Assembly: GCA_003645455.1 (NCBI GenBank)
Contig: QNFE01000008.1
Coordinates: 1 to 56,771 of the forward strand
Source: Gammaproteobacteria bacterium
GTDB lineage: Bacteria; Pseudomonadota; Gammaproteobacteria; QNFE01
DNA length: 56,771 bases
Direction: 5' to 3'
Shown: piece after piece, positions 55,912 to 56,771 of the stretch
How positions within the stretch are numbered: the first letter of the stretch is position 1
How the letters are laid out: every line of letters begins with the position of its first letter
The notes under the pieces: model-generated
Database searches by the model: none
What the model was told of the DNA's origin: nothing
What the model saw: only the letters and a program-made list of their open reading frames with translations
Translations under genes and position numbers: made by a program

Positions 55912-56669
55912 CAGATATAGATACTATAAAAAATGAACTTTGTAGCAAAACAACCATTCAACAATTAGAGCAATATGTAGGAACAAATTGGTTGCACATC
56001 TTGGATTATTTTGATAACATCAGTTGCACAGAACTTGAAAAAAACAAACAAGAAATTGAGACCATGTTTTATGACTTAATTGACAACGAGTTAATATCAG
56101 AACAACATAATTCAAAATTTATAAACTCTCTTTTAATTTTGTTGGCAGAAAAGTTTGAATTTTTACAACTAAAAGCACCCATCAAAGAAATAATTAGTTA
56201 TCTGCCAAAAACAACACCAGTATTAAATAGACTAAAAGCATCAGTATTATATTTTAATATAAATGATGTCAGAACAGGATACCACGAGATTTTTAATAAA
56301 GTAATGGAGCAAATTGAGTACGCTCAAGAAAATGAAGAGTTTATTGATAAAACAATTAATTCTGTTGTCTGTTTTTACTTTCATGCAATAGAACAATTTA
56401 CAGAGGCAAAACAAAATAAAATAGGCAACAGTTTCAAACAATTGTTTGCAGATAATGCGAAAAATTATTCTATACTTAACGATGAAAGCATTAAAAAACA
56501 TATTAAGTCAGTAGATTGCAACAACTACAAAGAAGCTATTGTAGCGGAAAAACAAAAACTATTAGATAGACAGGTTTTTGCAATAAAAAACGACACACTA
56601 AACATCAAAATAGAAACAAGTGATTTTAGTGATGAATTAAGAAAAATCAAAGGCGGATCCCCATCATAA
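55908..56669 (+). CDS. Uncharacterised 253-aa helical protein
   Basis: No family recognised. All-helical, acidic, without membrane segments or signal peptide; pattern such as QLEQYVGTNWLHILDYFDNI and LLILLAEKFEFLQL. It is 4 bases overlapped with the previous gene. The last residues GGSPS and the stop lie next to the left end of an IS30-like element, so the true C-terminus may have been cut off by insertion. Last gene of the DUF1848-helicase cassette. Confidence 0.55.
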   Translation: MTDIDTIKNELCSKTTIQQLEQYVGTNWLHILDYFDNISCTELEKNKQEIETMFYDLIDNELISEQHNSKFINSLLILLAEKFEFLQLKAPIKEIISYLPKTTPVLNRLKASVLYFNINDVRTGYHEIFNKVMEQIEYAQENEEFIDKTINSVVCFYFHAIEQFTEAKQNKIGNSFKQLFADNAKNYSILNDESIKKHIKSVDCNNYKEAIVAEKQKLLDRQVFAIKNDTLNIKIETSDFSDELRKIKGGSPS

Positions 56670-56771
56670 GTGCAACACTCCAATAGGTTAAAAGGATATA
56701 ATAAATCACTTTTTAACCTATCAAAATTAAGGAGTGATTATATGAAACAATATATCCAGTTAACCTGTGAG
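56670..56771 (+). mobile_element. IS30-like element, left end (continues beyond the window)
   Basis: An 11-bp perfect inverted repeat (ATAGGTTAAAA at 56683-56693, TTTTAACCTAT at 56711-56721) encloses a TATAAT at 56697-56702. AAGGAG then precedes an ATG at 56742 that opens MKQYIQLTCE, like the N-terminus of IS30-family transposases (MxxYxQLTxEER). Only ten codons are visible, so the family call is tentative and the exact element border is not determined. Confidence 0.55.
56742..56771 (+). CDS. Putative IS30-family transposase, first ten codons
   Basis: Starts ATG with an AAGGAGTG eight bases upstream; reads MKQYIQLTCE to the window edge. Partial by truncation of the window. See the element entry for context. 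Confidence 0.5.
   Translation, partial: MKQYIQLTCE

Overview
The window looks like part of the chromosome of an AT-rich gammaproteobacterium with a normal biosynthetic core and much small-scale mobile DNA. Gene orders such as exbB-exbD-tonB, rpe-gph-trpE followed by trpG-trpD-trpC, trpA-accD and divergent bamE/fur are gammaproteobacterial. Together with a NorD/CbbO-type activator, TusA, a rhodanese and the low GC, they recall free-living or symbiotic sulfur oxidisers of the SUP05/Thioglobus kind. That placement is inference from gene content only.

Layout. 0.1-10.8 kb (minus strand): a NorD-like vWA protein, leuD, a small island (unknown 80-aa protein, frameshifted HARE-HTH gene, DUF488 gene fused to a leuC-like tail, Fic), leuC, a 34-codon LptM-type lipoprotein, nrdR, glyA and tonB-exbD-exbB. 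10.8-12.2 kb is a scrapyard: a deleted DUF488 copy, composite repeats, and an antitoxin-like gene split by a MITE. 12.3-17.3 kb (plus strand) is the most unusual locus. A strong promoter and a folded non-coding segment precede a 916-aa retron-type reverse transcriptase with a C-terminal GHKL-like ATPase region. Two receiver-domain proteins follow, translationally coupled. 17.4-18.6 kb carries two TPM-domain proteins.

18.6-25.0 kb holds a trpF remnant, an LpxR-like outer membrane protein, def, gcvR-like, pgeF, accD, trpA, bioB and comF. 25.0-34.9 kb (minus strand) is an envelope cluster: VTC domain, TolC-like, HlyD-like with an extra C-terminal half, DUF4956, a lamin-tail lipoprotein and a large CotH-kinase lipoprotein. 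35.3-43.8 kb has a poly-lysine OMP, tusA, a CDF transporter, murJ, rluB-like, bamE, fur and a polar amino-acid ABC transporter. 44.1-49.5 kb is rpe-gph-trpE-G-D-C. 49.6-52.1 kb has an MBL hydrolase, a rhodanese and an MFS permease. 52.2-56.7 kb is a tightly overlapping four-gene accessory cassette (DUF1848, mini SF1 helicase, two unknown proteins) ending at the edge of an IS30-like element.

A MITE family with GAGACCTTTGCATAATT termini is present in seven copies of about 70, 160 and 183 bp. Its ends sit against start and stop codons: they complete TGA stops (trpE, murJ) and place an AAAGG motif just upstream of starts (norD-like, VTC, trpG), so insertion inside operons may be nearly harmless. 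No tRNA, rRNA or CRISPR array was seen.
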